Assembly: GCF_016892625.1 (NCBI RefSeq)
Contig: NZ_JAFEMW010000003.1
Coordinates: 434,001 to 498,000, forward strand
Length of the DNA: 64,000 nt
Source of the DNA: Brevibacterium sp. RIT 803
GTDB taxonomy: Bacteria; Actinomycetota; Actinomycetes; Actinomycetales; Brevibacteriaceae
Reading direction: 5' to 3'
The notes beneath the pieces are model-generated. The model ran no database searches and was not told where the DNA came from. It was given only the letters and a program-made list of their open reading frames with translations. Within the stretch, counting starts at the first letter, position 1, and every line of letters starts with the position of its first letter. Positions 16,634 through 25,606 of this stretch are shown in pieces. Made by a program: the position numbers and the translations under genes.

Positions 16634-18214
16634 TCAGTTCTCGAGTTGCGCAGCTTTAGCCGGGTCAGCCCTCGGTTCACCCATTATTTTCGTGTCCGAC
16701 CGAAGGTTTTTGACGGCAGAGAACGAGATGAGAATGATCAGGAACAAAACGGGGAATCCTGCAAGGGTTGCGGTCTGTTTGACTGCGTCGATGCCCGAAA
16801 TCTCTCCACCGGTTCCGGCCGTCACGGTGAGTATGGCGAGAACTCCGATCAGTCCGCCCCAGAAGATCTTGACCATGGCCGGCGGCTCCGGATTTTTGAG
16901 GTCGTTTCCGGTCGTTGTCAGAGACGACATCGTGGTGGTCAGTGAATCAGCCAGAGTGGTGAAGGAGATGAAGATTGCGATCAGCATCAGGATGCCGAAG
17001 AGCAGCGATAGTGGGAGTTCATCCAGGAAAGCGAACAGGGACAGTGGCACACCGCCTTCGCCGTTGATGATGTCCCAGAGTTTGCCGTCGCCCTTCCAGT
17101 CGAAGTACATCGCCGCTCCACCGAATACCCAGAACCAGAATGCTCCGAATGCCGCCGGCAACAGCATATTGACCGTGACGAACTCACGGATCGTACGCCC
17201 ATAAGAGACGCGAGCGATGAACATACCGATCAAAGGAGCATTTGCTCCCCACAGCGCCCATTCGAAAATCGGCCAATCGCGGGGCCACGATTCGCCATCC
17301 ATCGGGCTGAACCATAGATGCATCTCCGCGAAATCGGAAAGGTACTTTCCAGTTCCTTGAGTACCAATGGTCATGATGTAGGCCGTTGGGCCAACCACGA
17401 GCACGAAGACCAAAAGCAAGAGGAAGAGCCTGGTGTTCTGCTCCGCCAGGAACTTGATTCCCTTCTGCAGGCCCGTGTAGCTCGACAGAATGTAGGTGAT
17501 GGTGATGAGAATGGCAATGACAGCCCACAGGGTGGGCCCGTTGACGATGTCCGTATAGTGCGACACGCCGCTGCCGATCTGCAGGACCCCTTCACCGAGG
17601 ATCGCGGACATTGCACCCGCAATGGCGAACATGCAGACATTGTCAACGATCGTTCCAATGCCCCCGAGCGCCCGCTTTCCGAAAATCGGATACAGCGCGG
17701 AGCTGACGGCATAGGGCATCCCCTTGTTGTAATGTGCGTATCCGATTGCTATTCCGCAGATGACATACAAGGCATATGGCGCGATCGTCCACTGCATCGT
17801 CACAGCCGCGATAGAGAACGTCGCTGCCTGTTCAGATCCTGGTTCCAGCCCAAGCGCCGCCGGAGGGTTCATAAAATGGGTCAGTGGCTCGGCGGTTCCC
17901 CAGAACAGAATGCCGGTACCGATCCCGCTGGTCAGCGAGATCGCAAACCATTGCCATTTCGTCATGGTCGGTTTGGCTGAGTCACCACCGATTTTGATCT
18001 TTCCGAATTTCGAGCAGCCCAGATACAGGCAGACGAAGATCAAAACGAAAACGGTCAAGCTGAACAGCCAGCCGAAGTTGCTGAAAGCGAACCCCACCAC
18101 GGACGACTGTATGTTGTAGAACCACTGAGGGGCTGCGATACCCAGGACTGCTGTGGCGACCAGCAGGACAGCCATTGGGGCGAATACTCCCCACCGCATC
18201 TTCTTATTGTTCAT
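16634..18214 (-). CDS. BCCT family (betaine/carnitine/choline) transporter
   Basis: The protein has 526 residues with about 12 membrane segments. The BCCT signature GIGTGILFWGTAEPLTHF (from residue 97) contains the glycine-rich stretch of the substrate path. The second hallmark appears as FEWALWGANAPLIGMFIARV, followed by SYGRTIREF. The usual Trp-rich aromatic box of that helix (WAWWxxWxPF) is altered, which suggests a ligand other than glycine betaine. BCCT carriers move trimethylammonium compounds by ion symport or antiport. The start is ATG 18214 with GGAG 6 bases upstream; ATG 18217, ATG 18238 and TTG 18241 are alternatives. It is the first gene of an operon with the MIO-less lyase, which supports import of a betaine. 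Confidence 0.9.
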   Translation of the reverse strand: MNNKKMRWGVFAPMAVLLVATAVLGIAAPQWFYNIQSSVVGFAFSNFGWLFSLTVFVLIFVCLYLGCSKFGKIKIGGDSAKPTMTKWQWFAISLTSGIGTGILFWGTAEPLTHFMNPPAALGLEPGSEQAATFSIAAVTMQWTIAPYALYVICGIAIGYAHYNKGMPYAVSSALYPIFGKRALGGIGTIVDNVCMFAIAGAMSAILGEGVLQIGSGVSHYTDIVNGPTLWAVIAILITITYILSSYTGLQKGIKFLAEQNTRLFLLLLVFVLVVGPTAYIMTIGTQGTGKYLSDFAEMHLWFSPMDGESWPRDWPIFEWALWGANAPLIGMFIARVSYGRTIREFVTVNMLLPAAFGAFWFWVFGGAAMYFDWKGDGKLWDIINGEGGVPLSLFAFLDELPLSLLFGILMLIAIFISFTTLADSLTTTMSSLTTTGNDLKNPEPPAMVKIFWGGLIGVLAILTVTAGTGGEISGIDAVKQTATLAGFPVLFLIILISFSAVKNLRSDTKIMGEPRADPAKAAQLEN

Positions 18215-18241
18215 CATTGACTCCGGTGGATTGTCCATCAA

Positions 18242-18428
18242 TTACGACCAACCAACAGCACCGGGAAAACACCAGCTCTATACCGTCCTTGGTGACTCAG
18301 ATGCTGATGCAAACATTGGCGTTAGAAAGGCCTCCGGCCATGCTGGCAGGTCGTTATCTGGCTCACAATGCGTTTCAAAAGAATTGTGTCCGACATATCG
18401 GACAATATTCTCAGATGTCCGACGGTAC
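18242..18428. promoter_or_regulatory. promoter region of the BCCT/lyase operon with an 18-base palindrome
   Basis: TGTCCGA (18387-18393) and TCGGACA (18398-18404) form a perfect inverted repeat around CATA. A further half-site TGTCCGA lies at 18416-18422. The region is upstream of the BCCT gene on the minus strand. No regulator gene adjoins it, so the protein that binds would act from elsewhere. Confidence 0.5.
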
Positions 18429-19985
18429 TCACCACCACCGCTGGCCACTTACCCGATCTAGTCTGTAGTCGGGCCATGGAAGTTCGGTAGGCGGAACGAA
18501 GTCGGCTGGCAACAACGCCGGCATCGGATCAGCGACAGCACGCGACTCGAACTCGCTCGTCGCCTCGGCGAGGACGTCAGGCTTGGCGAGCAGGTCGAGA
18601 AAGGTTCCCGAAACTGTCTTTCCAGCGGTGAGGATCGTCGGTGCGATCGTTTCGCGCATTCCACCCAGCGCATTCATCACCCATGCGGGATACGGGCCGG
18701 CACCGGGCGCCGGGGCCAGGGCCGGGCGCGAGACGTAGAACCGCACGAGGGGTGCATAGTGGCTCATCTCCACGTAGTCGTCGCTTGTCCAGTTTCGCTG
18801 CCATGCCGGCATCTGCTCGCGCAGCAGCCGTTCGGCTTCCTGCGGTTCGATGAGGTGTTCTGTTTCTGCGAGGAACGGCGTCTCGTTCACCTCGATACCT
18901 AGCTCCTGCTGCACCTCTTGGGCGAGCGCCACCGCCTCGGAACCGTAGGTCGGCGGCCCCACCTCGGCGAGGTTGTCGTAGAGCGCCTGCGCGAGGACGC
19001 GGTTTGTCCGTCCTGGTCGACTTCTGGCCACCCAGCGGTCTTCAACGTCGCAGTGGCCCATCATCGCTGCTGCCTGAGCATTGCGATCTAGGATGGCCAG
19101 GATGTGCTCGGCCATTTCGAGGTCTGGTGTGCGCCAGGAGAACTGAATTCGTGCGACTCTCTGGGGCAAATTATCTGCTGTTGCTTGACCGTCAGTGAGG
19201 ATCGCGTCGGAGAAGCTCCAGCCGCCAGCCGCCGGCAGCATTGCGTCAAGCATCGACCTCGAAGAGGTCAGCATCTGCATCAGCGACAGATTCGCGCCCG
19301 GTGCACGAGCCGCCGAATGCGATGCGGGTATGGGCGAATGTGCGTCAGAGCTCGACAGCTGCCAGGTTTCTGGAGCATCGCAGACGAATGAATAGACCTT
19401 GCTGTAATAGGCCCCGCACTGGGTGTCCCAGCGGGCTGTATTGCACAGTGGCAGCATGTAGAAGGGATGGAAAGACACGATTGCGTCTGCATCGTCGTAA
19501 TACCCGCGCAGTCCGTGGACGACCTTCGATCCATGCATCTTCTCCGCCGGTTCTCCCGTGTAGAGAAGTGTCCCGGTGATCCCGTGGGTGGTCATCGCGT
19601 GTTTGGTCGCAAGGAGCCCGGCTAAAGTAGAGATACCCAGCACCGAATGCGGATCCGTGTGCCCGGGCGCAAAGCGCGAGAGCCCCTCGCGCGGCTCCTC
19701 CCGAGTGGTTGCAGCCTGCGAGTTGCCGGGGACTGCGTCGTATTCGGCGTAAGTGAGCAGCGTAGGTCCTGAACCGTTGGACCAGCGCGCGCTGAAGGCC
19801 GTAGGCATGCCGCCCGAACCGTCTTCGACCTCGAAGCCTTCCTCCCGCAGCCGTTGCACGTACCAGGCTTGAGAGTCGTACTCCCGCCAGGCCGGTTCCG
19901 CCAGCTCCCAGATATGGGTATGCCAATCGAGAAGTTGCTCGAGATTCTCGTCGATCCATTCCTGGGCCGTTGCCTTCGCGTTCAT
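18429..19985 (-). CDS. M20 family amidohydrolase (AbgB-like)
   Basis: This 518-residue metallo-amidohydrolase resembles AbgB, the B subunit of p-aminobenzoyl-glutamate hydrolase. It has the N-terminal helix ENLEQLLDWHTHIWELAEPA, the metal-site run TYAEYDAVPGNSQ followed by PGHTDPHSVLG, and the later GEPAEKMHGSKVV and ETEHLIEP. M20 enzymes of this class split N-acyl or peptide bonds to free an amino acid. No AbgA partner is present. The ATG at 19985 overlaps the stop of the YtcJ-type gene (ATGA), so the two are translated from one message with the MHS transporter at 21718. Confidence 0.85.
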   Translation of the reverse strand: MNAKATAQEWIDENLEQLLDWHTHIWELAEPAWREYDSQAWYVQRLREEGFEVEDGSGGMPTAFSARWSNGSGPTLLTYAEYDAVPGNSQAATTREEPREGLSRFAPGHTDPHSVLGISTLAGLLATKHAMTTHGITGTLLYTGEPAEKMHGSKVVHGLRGYYDDADAIVSFHPFYMLPLCNTARWDTQCGAYYSKVYSFVCDAPETWQLSSSDAHSPIPASHSAARAPGANLSLMQMLTSSRSMLDAMLPAAGGWSFSDAILTDGQATADNLPQRVARIQFSWRTPDLEMAEHILAILDRNAQAAAMMGHCDVEDRWVARSRPGRTNRVLAQALYDNLAEVGPPTYGSEAVALAQEVQQELGIEVNETPFLAETEHLIEPQEAERLLREQMPAWQRNWTSDDYVEMSHYAPLVRFYVSRPALAPAPGAGPYPAWVMNALGGMRETIAPTILTAGKTVSGTFLDLLAKPDVLAEATSEFESRAVADPMPALLPADFVPPTELPWPDYRLDRVSGQRWW

Positions 19986-21685
19986 GCACTCGCATCTTCC
20001 TGTGCTGATCCCGAAATATCACTCGTGCACAGCCTGGGCACCCCGTCGACCCAGGTCTCGAGTACAGGAATGGCAGCGATCTCTTCAACCGGCACGGTCA
20101 GGGGATCAGCTCCGAGGACAGTGAAATCCGCCCGCTTACCGACGCTCAGGGATCCGAATTCGTTCTCTCGGCCTAGGGTGATCGCGCCTTCCAGAGTGTG
20201 TGCCCGCAGTGCCTCCTCGGCTGAGATCCGCAGTTCGTCTGGTCCCAGCTTGTGTCCGCGTCTGGTTACCCGGGTCACTGCGGTCTGGATCGCTTCGAGT
20301 GGGCGGGGCTCGGCGACCGGAGCGTCCGAGGACAGGGTAATGGGCACACCGGCGTCACGAAACTCTCCGAGCGGATTGAATCGTTCCCCGGGTGTGCCGA
20401 TTGCCTGCTCGACTCCTTCTCCCCAGTTGTAATAGTGCTGGGTCTGGTTGACCGGTCTGATTCCCAATTCGGCCATGCGTTTCACTTCGACAGGATCAGG
20501 GAGTCCACAGTGTTCGATTCGGTGGCGAGCATCGGGGTCGGGGCGCAATTGCAGTGCAGCCTCGATGGCGTCGACGACCATTTTGATGGCAATCGGCGAC
20601 TGCGCGTGGGTTGCAGTCTGCAGGCCCGCGGCATGTGCCCGATGCACAAGTCCGGTGTACTCCTCCGGCGAGTGATAGAGCTGTCCGGTCCGGCACGGGT
20701 CACCGACATACCCGTCCGGGAAGTAAGCGGTCCACCCCCCTAAGGTGCCATCAGCGTAGAGCTTGATACCAGCGGCGGAGAGGAAGGCATTGCCGAAAGG
20801 ACCTGTGAGGCCGAGATCGAGTACGGCGTCAAGTAGGTGGGAGAGGAAGTACATCGACACCCGCATCTGAAGCCCGCCCCGTTCAGCCATAGCAAGGTAG
20901 GCGGCAAACTCCCGCTTCGAAACCTGCGCATCCCCGATCGTGGTCACGCCGCCTGTGAGGAACTCGCGTTGAACGATGTCGAGTTGCTTCTGATGTTCGG
21001 CTGCTTCGTCGCCGAGGTGGAAGTTCGGCCCGTGACGTCCGATCTTGACCCCGCCCAGCCCGGTGAGGACATTGCATGCCGCGTCCGAGAGCTCTCCCGT
21101 CAGATCACCGTCAGGGTTACGGAAGAACTCGCCGCCCTCAGGGTTTGGAGTGTCACGGGTGACGCCGAATTTCTCGAAGGTGAACGTGTTGACGACTCCC
21201 CCATGGCCAGAAGCGTTCATGATGTACACCTCGCGGTCGCGAGCGACTTCGTCGAGTTCGTGTCGAGTCGGGTGCCGACGTTCGATGAGGTTGCGCTGTT
21301 CGTAGCCGTATCCACGGACGGGCACATCGGCGGGAAGCTTCGCTGATTCCCGGCGCAAAACCTCGACGATCTCGGGGATCGACGTTGCCGCATTCGGGGA
21401 GACATCAATCCAGGTGTGCAGCTGACCGTACATGAGCGGATGGGCATGTGGGTCAACGAACCCTGGGACGATTGTGGCGTCGGGAAGATCGACACGGACA
21501 GGATCAAGGCCACGTTTGGTGGCGGCCGCCTCGGCGTCGGTCACCGTTCCCACTTCGAGAATCTTCCCTCCGGCGATGAGCATCGCAGAGGCGCCGCGAG
21601 CGGTGTCGTCAACAGTGTGAATCACGTTCGCAGTGATCAGCGTGGCGGCGGAATCGCAGTCGTCAAAGGTGACCAATTGTCGCAC
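19982..21685 (-). CDS. YtcJ-type amidohydrolase
   Basis: The 567-residue amidohydrolase-superfamily enzyme has the N-terminal metal motif GFVDPHAHPL, the YtcJ-typical MNASGHGGVVNT, the carboxylated-lysine region GIKLYADGTLGG, ATHAQS, RIEHCGL and the last ligand in LSSDAPVAEP, where the superfamily aspartate sits. YtcJ-like enzymes hydrolyse C-N bonds of amides or cyclic ureas; the substrate is unknown. Translation starts at GTG 21685 with GGAG 7 bases upstream. It lies between the MHS transporter and the M20 hydrolase in one operon, so sequential hydrolysis of an imported amide is likely. Confidence 0.85.
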   Translation of the reverse strand: MRQLVTFDDCDSAATLITANVIHTVDDTARGASAMLIAGGKILEVGTVTDAEAAATKRGLDPVRVDLPDATIVPGFVDPHAHPLMYGQLHTWIDVSPNAATSIPEIVEVLRRESAKLPADVPVRGYGYEQRNLIERRHPTRHELDEVARDREVYIMNASGHGGVVNTFTFEKFGVTRDTPNPEGGEFFRNPDGDLTGELSDAACNVLTGLGGVKIGRHGPNFHLGDEAAEHQKQLDIVQREFLTGGVTTIGDAQVSKREFAAYLAMAERGGLQMRVSMYFLSHLLDAVLDLGLTGPFGNAFLSAAGIKLYADGTLGGWTAYFPDGYVGDPCRTGQLYHSPEEYTGLVHRAHAAGLQTATHAQSPIAIKMVVDAIEAALQLRPDPDARHRIEHCGLPDPVEVKRMAELGIRPVNQTQHYYNWGEGVEQAIGTPGERFNPLGEFRDAGVPITLSSDAPVAEPRPLEAIQTAVTRVTRRGHKLGPDELRISAEEALRAHTLEGAITLGRENEFGSLSVGKRADFTVLGADPLTVPVEEIAAIPVLETWVDGVPRLCTSDISGSAQEDASA

Positions 21686-21717
21686 GGGCGTCTCCTGGGA
21701 TAGTGGTGTCGAGTAGG

Positions 21718-23019
21718 TCAGGTGTTGGCAGTTTCAGGTTCGTCGCTGTGCTGCGGTGCCAGTGCGGTGGCGATCCAGGCAACCGCGGAGAGGAAGCCGA
21801 AGAGACCGATGACGGACCAGATGGAACCGGTCGCTGCCATGAGGGAGGTCGCAACAATGGGTGAGAGCCCGCCCCACACCGCCGCGCCGACTCCGTAGGC
21901 CAAGGACATGGAGGTGTAACGAGCCTGGGGGCGATACATCTGTGTCAGGAGGGCGGACAGTGGCGCCCAGGTCGCGCTCATCGTCACTCGTATCGCACAG
22001 ACGAAGATGTAGATCAGGGTCACTGTGTGATTCTCGATGGCGAGGATGAGCGGGATGGAACAGAGGAACGACAGACCGACGCCGAGGTACATGAGGCGTT
22101 TTCCTCCCCACTTGTCACCGAGCAAGGCCAGGGGAAGCGTCACGAGAGCTTCGAGAAAGGAAGCGAGCGTCATTGCCCCGAGGATGATGGAGGCGGCGAG
22201 CCCGATCTCTTCACTGGTGGCATAGCTCTGAACGTAGGAAGTGGCGAGGTAGTAGCCGCCCGAAGCGATGGCGACCATGCCGAATCCCAGAAGCACGGGA
22301 TACCAGTTGAAGCGCAGAGTGTGGATGATCGGTGTCGTCTCGCTGGCGCCGCTTTGTTTGAAAACGGGGGTCTCTTCGATGCGCAGCCGAACCCAGATGC
22401 CCACAGCAATGAGGACGATGCTGATGAGGAACGGCACGCGCCATCCCCAGCTGAAGAGAACATCGTCACCCATGAGGGAGAGCACCCAGAAAGCGCCAGA
22501 GGAGAGAAGCGCGCCGAGGGGGTTGCCCAGTTGGGTGAAACCGCCGTAAAAGGTCTTGAACTTCGGTGGAGCGCTCTCGACGGCCATCAGGCTCGCGCCG
22601 CCCCACTCGCCACCGACTGCCAATCCTTGGATGATGCGGAGGATGATAAGGAGCACCGCTGCGGTCATGCCCCACGTGTCGTAGCCGGGCAGACAGCCGA
22701 CGAGGACGGTCGCCACACCCATCATCAGCAAGGTAATGGTCAATGCCGGCTTGCGGCCGAGCCGGTCGCCGATGTGCCCGAAGATGATGCCGCCCAGAGG
22801 TCGGACGAAGAACGCCACCGCGTAGGTGCCAAACGATGCGAGGGTGCCCAGAGTTCGGTCGACCTCCGGGAAGAAGATTTGAGGGAAGACAATGGCGGCG
22901 GCTGTGGCGTAGACATAGAAGTCGTACCACTCAATAGTCGTACCGACGGCTGCAGCAAATCCGGATTTGAGCGCGCGACGATGCGTGCGCTCGGGGACGC
23001 TTGGTGCGGTTGAGGTCAT
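21718..23019 (-). CDS. MFS transporter, metabolite:H+ symporter (MHS) family
   Basis: The 433-residue protein has 12 predicted membrane segments. MHS signatures are SGFAAAVGTTIEWYDFYVYA at the start, the loop GHIGDRLGRKPALTIT between helices 2 and 3, and RIIQGLAVGGEWGGASLM. MHS carriers import organic acids, betaines and related metabolites with protons. I place the start at ATG 23019, with AAAGGAG 7 bases upstream; the frame to 23121 has no such site. It is the first gene of an operon with two amidohydrolases, opposite an Lrp regulator. Confidence 0.9.
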   Translation of the reverse strand: MTSTAPSVPERTHRRALKSGFAAAVGTTIEWYDFYVYATAAAIVFPQIFFPEVDRTLGTLASFGTYAVAFFVRPLGGIIFGHIGDRLGRKPALTITLLMMGVATVLVGCLPGYDTWGMTAAVLLIILRIIQGLAVGGEWGGASLMAVESAPPKFKTFYGGFTQLGNPLGALLSSGAFWVLSLMGDDVLFSWGWRVPFLISIVLIAVGIWVRLRIEETPVFKQSGASETTPIIHTLRFNWYPVLLGFGMVAIASGGYYLATSYVQSYATSEEIGLAASIILGAMTLASFLEALVTLPLALLGDKWGGKRLMYLGVGLSFLCSIPLILAIENHTVTLIYIFVCAIRVTMSATWAPLSALLTQMYRPQARYTSMSLAYGVGAAVWGGLSPIVATSLMAATGSIWSVIGLFGFLSAVAWIATALAPQHSDEPETANT

Positions 23020-23227
23020 GGTGAGCTCCTTTGCTCGGATCGCCACGATGACATAGCTGTGCGGCGAGTGGTGTGGCCTTGGAGTGATGGTAGGTCTGTT
23101 CGGGCACAGTGTCACCGGCAATGGTTAACCAGGGATGGGCCTGCGCCCGCTGATTTGCGAGATCCGGAGGCAGAGAGCGCGATAATGGAGAGCAACTACT
23201 CACCTCCACTGCACGATTGGAGCAATC

Positions 23228-24130
23228 ATGGGGCATACGGAGGATTCTCAACTCGATGCTGCGATCATCCGTGCGCTTCAACGGGATGGACGCACGAGCG
23301 TGCTTGACCTCGGTCGTGCCCATGGAGTCTCACGACATGTCATCTCCGAACGACTGCGCGTACTCACAGAACGCGAAGGATTGCGCGTGGTCGCAGCGCT
23401 CGACCCCGGAGTTGCCGGCCATCATGTGCTGACACATTCCATGGTCCGCGTCGATGGCCCAGTATCCCCGGTCGCCGAGGCGGTGGGACGATTAGCGAAT
23501 GCTGTGTTCGTGTCCATAGCAAGCGGAGAACGCCCGTTGGTATTCGAGTCTCGACACGGTTCGAGCCGGGAGCTTTTAGACACACTCGATGCGGTCAGAA
23601 CGATCTCCGGCGTCCGTGAGATTCGAGTGACGACCTACGTCGAAGTACTGCGCGGCTTCTTCGTTCCCCAAAGACGCGAAGACATCGCGTTGGATGAACT
23701 CGACTTCGAACTCATCGCTGCGCTGCAAGTCGATGGCCGGATAAGCTATCGCACTCTCGCCGAGGTTGTTCACCGCTCACCGTCAGCTGTGCGGTCCAGG
23801 GTTCAACGGCTCACTTCTGCTGGAGTCATCCGTATCGCTGCGATCAAATCCGGTGGGCTCTCTACCAGCCGCTTTGCCACAGGGCTGGGCATCACCCTGG
23901 CAGGCAGCTTTGAGCCAGTGCGGCAATTCATTCTGGAATCCGACTCGATCGAGTTCGCCGCACGATCTCATGGCGCCCATGATTTCATTGCCACCGCGGT
24001 CGGCTCGTCTTCCACCGAGGTTCTTGCAACAGTCGAGGCTCTACGAGCGCTCGACGATGTTGCCGCCGTCGAGACCTGGGCACATTTCGATCTCGTCAAG
24101 GAGGACTATGCCCGAGCGATGGGGCGGTGA
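23228..24130 (+). CDS. Lrp/AsnC family regulator with two tandem modules
   Basis: At 300 residues this is about twice the usual Lrp length and contains two complete modules. Helix-turn-helix one is at about residues 8-50 (LDAAIIRALQRDGR, then HGVSRHVISERLRVLTEREG) with a RAM domain to about 135. Helix-turn-helix two is at about 153-200 (LDFELIAALQVDGRISYRTL, then SPSAVRSRVQRLTSAGVI) with a second RAM domain to the end. Such double AsnC proteins occur in actinobacteria. GGAG lies 5 bases before the ATG. It is divergent from the MHS/YtcJ/M20 operon, whose substrate or product (probably an amino acid) is the likely ligand. Confidence 0.88.
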   Translation: MGHTEDSQLDAAIIRALQRDGRTSVLDLGRAHGVSRHVISERLRVLTEREGLRVVAALDPGVAGHHVLTHSMVRVDGPVSPVAEAVGRLANAVFVSIASGERPLVFESRHGSSRELLDTLDAVRTISGVREIRVTTYVEVLRGFFVPQRREDIALDELDFELIAALQVDGRISYRTLAEVVHRSPSAVRSRVQRLTSAGVIRIAAIKSGGLSTSRFATGLGITLAGSFEPVRQFILESDSIEFAARSHGAHDFIATAVGSSSTEVLATVEALRALDDVAAVETWAHFDLVKEDYARAMGR

Positions 24131-24251
24131 ACGTAGAATCTTGTACAAATCTTCAAGCCAGGCCTCATGCAATTGCCGGCACTGCGACTGCGCACCAATC
24201 AATCCATACCCAACGGCTAGTTGGACGGAAGTCTGCCTATAGTGTGGGGTC

Positions 24252-24674
24252 ATGGGCAAAACTCTGCGCGTAGTAGCGGCAATTTTCCATAGTGAGGGAC
24301 GTGTCTTGGCATGCCGCCGCAATCCAGAGAAGGTAGCAGGCGGTAAGTGGGAGTTTCCAGGCGGCAAGGTCGAGAACGGAGAAGCTCCCGAAGAGGCATT
24401 GCTTCGCGAGTTGGCAGAAGAACTCAATGTCGGGACCGCCGCTGTCGGGAGCCTCGTTTCCCGAGCCACGACCACCACCGGTGAAGCCGCTATTGATCTT
24501 GCTTGCTATTGGGTGAAAGCCGAGTCAGTTCCTCAGTCAAGCACGGACCATGACGAGCTTCGCTGGACCGCAATAAGCGAACTCAGTGAACTTGATTGGG
24601 CTGCACCTGACTTACCCGCAGTGCGTGAACTGCAACAATCAACTGTCCTCTCGGGAAGGCAAGAAGAGTGCTAA
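24252..24674 (+). CDS. Nudix hydrolase, MutT-like (8-oxo-dGTP diphosphatase type)
   Basis: The 140-residue Nudix enzyme carries the full box GGKVENGEAPEEALLRELAE followed by EL (G-x5-E-x7-REU-x-EE-type), at about residues 37-59. The N-terminal stretch VVAAIFHSEGRVLACRRNPE followed by GGKWEFPGGK is typical of MutT, where it binds the oxidised purine. It would hydrolyse damaged or non-canonical nucleoside triphosphates in the cytoplasm. The stop overlaps the start of the HNH-nuclease gene (GTGCTAA), which implies coupled expression. MutT-like genes appended to nuclease or helicase genes are known in defence-type loci. Confidence 0.88.
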   Translation: MGKTLRVVAAIFHSEGRVLACRRNPEKVAGGKWEFPGGKVENGEAPEEALLRELAEELNVGTAAVGSLVSRATTTTGEAAIDLACYWVKAESVPQSSTDHDELRWTAISELSELDWAAPDLPAVRELQQSTVLSGRQEEC

Positions 24675-25606
24675 CTGTGGTTGAACCAGCCGGTCTACGC
24701 GAAGCAGCAATCTCATGGCTACAAATGAGGACGGACGATGGCCGCGATCCCCTTACTCGAGACGAGATCCAAGATTTCGAGTTTGGTGGTGAGCAATTCA
24801 AACTGCAATCAACACAACAAGGGATTCGGAAGCCCGCGGGGTTTTCAGCGGCCCTTTCAATTCAAACCGTATTCCGAAGGCCGGGCCAAGAACGCCCTTA
24901 TGAGGACCTCATCGGAGACGATGGTCTATTGAGATACATGTGGCGAGGCGATGATCCGACGTTTCCTGAAAATGTTGGCCTTCGGAACGCAATGGAACAA
25001 AAGCTTCCCCTCATTTGGTTCTGGGGCGTTGCAATGCAACCAGCTCGATTTCAGGTGATCGCTCCTGTGTATGTTGTCGGTGAAGAGCCACACGAGCAAC
25101 GATTTCTTCTCACTGCACCCGAACCGGCCGCCGACATCTCTGAGATAGATTTCTCGACTCACGAGTATGTGGCAAAAAGGTACCTCACGCAAATGGCCAA
25201 AGTCAGGGTCCACCAACCTGTCTTTAGAGCAATGGTTCTGACTGCATACGAAAATCAGTGCGCAGTCTGCAATCTGGCCCACCCGTCGTTACTCGACGCT
25301 GCTCATATAGTCGCAGATAGAGAGGAAATAGGAATCGCTTCAGTCGTGAATGGGCTAGCCATGTGCAAGATCCATCATGCGGCATTTGACAGGCACTTCC
25401 TTGGAGTCCGGCCGGACTATACCGTTGAAATACGCCATGATCTTCTCGAAGAGGTCGACGGACCAATGCTCCGTCACGGCCTTCAAGAACTTCACGGACA
25501 AAAGCTGATGACGATTCCAAGAGCTCGTCAAGATCGGCCGCAAACTGACCTACTCAAACTGAAATACGATGAGTTTCGTACTGCCACGAAGCAAGATGTA
25601 TTCTGA
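24668..25606 (+). CDS. HNH endonuclease, putative restriction-type nuclease
   Basis: The 312-residue protein has an unassigned N-terminal region (1-180; MWRGDDPTFPENVGLRNAME and LPLIWFWGVAMQPARFQVI suggest a DNA- or base-binding beta domain) and a C-terminal HNH domain. The latter reads CAVCNLAHPSLLDAAHIVAD, then VVNGLAMCKIHHAAFDRHFL, giving two CxxC-type metal sites and the His-Asn-His core, as in HNH_2 nucleases found in restriction systems. Translation starts at GTG 24668, inside the end of the Nudix gene. The DNA is visibly AT-richer than its neighbours and uses rarer codons, which suggests transfer. Restriction of foreign DNA is plausible but unproven. Confidence 0.78.
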   Translation: MLTVVEPAGLREAAISWLQMRTDDGRDPLTRDEIQDFEFGGEQFKLQSTQQGIRKPAGFSAALSIQTVFRRPGQERPYEDLIGDDGLLRYMWRGDDPTFPENVGLRNAMEQKLPLIWFWGVAMQPARFQVIAPVYVVGEEPHEQRFLLTAPEPAADISEIDFSTHEYVAKRYLTQMAKVRVHQPVFRAMVLTAYENQCAVCNLAHPSLLDAAHIVADREEIGIASVVNGLAMCKIHHAAFDRHFLGVRPDYTVEIRHDLLEEVDGPMLRHGLQELHGQKLMTIPRARQDRPQTDLLKLKYDEFRTATKQDVF

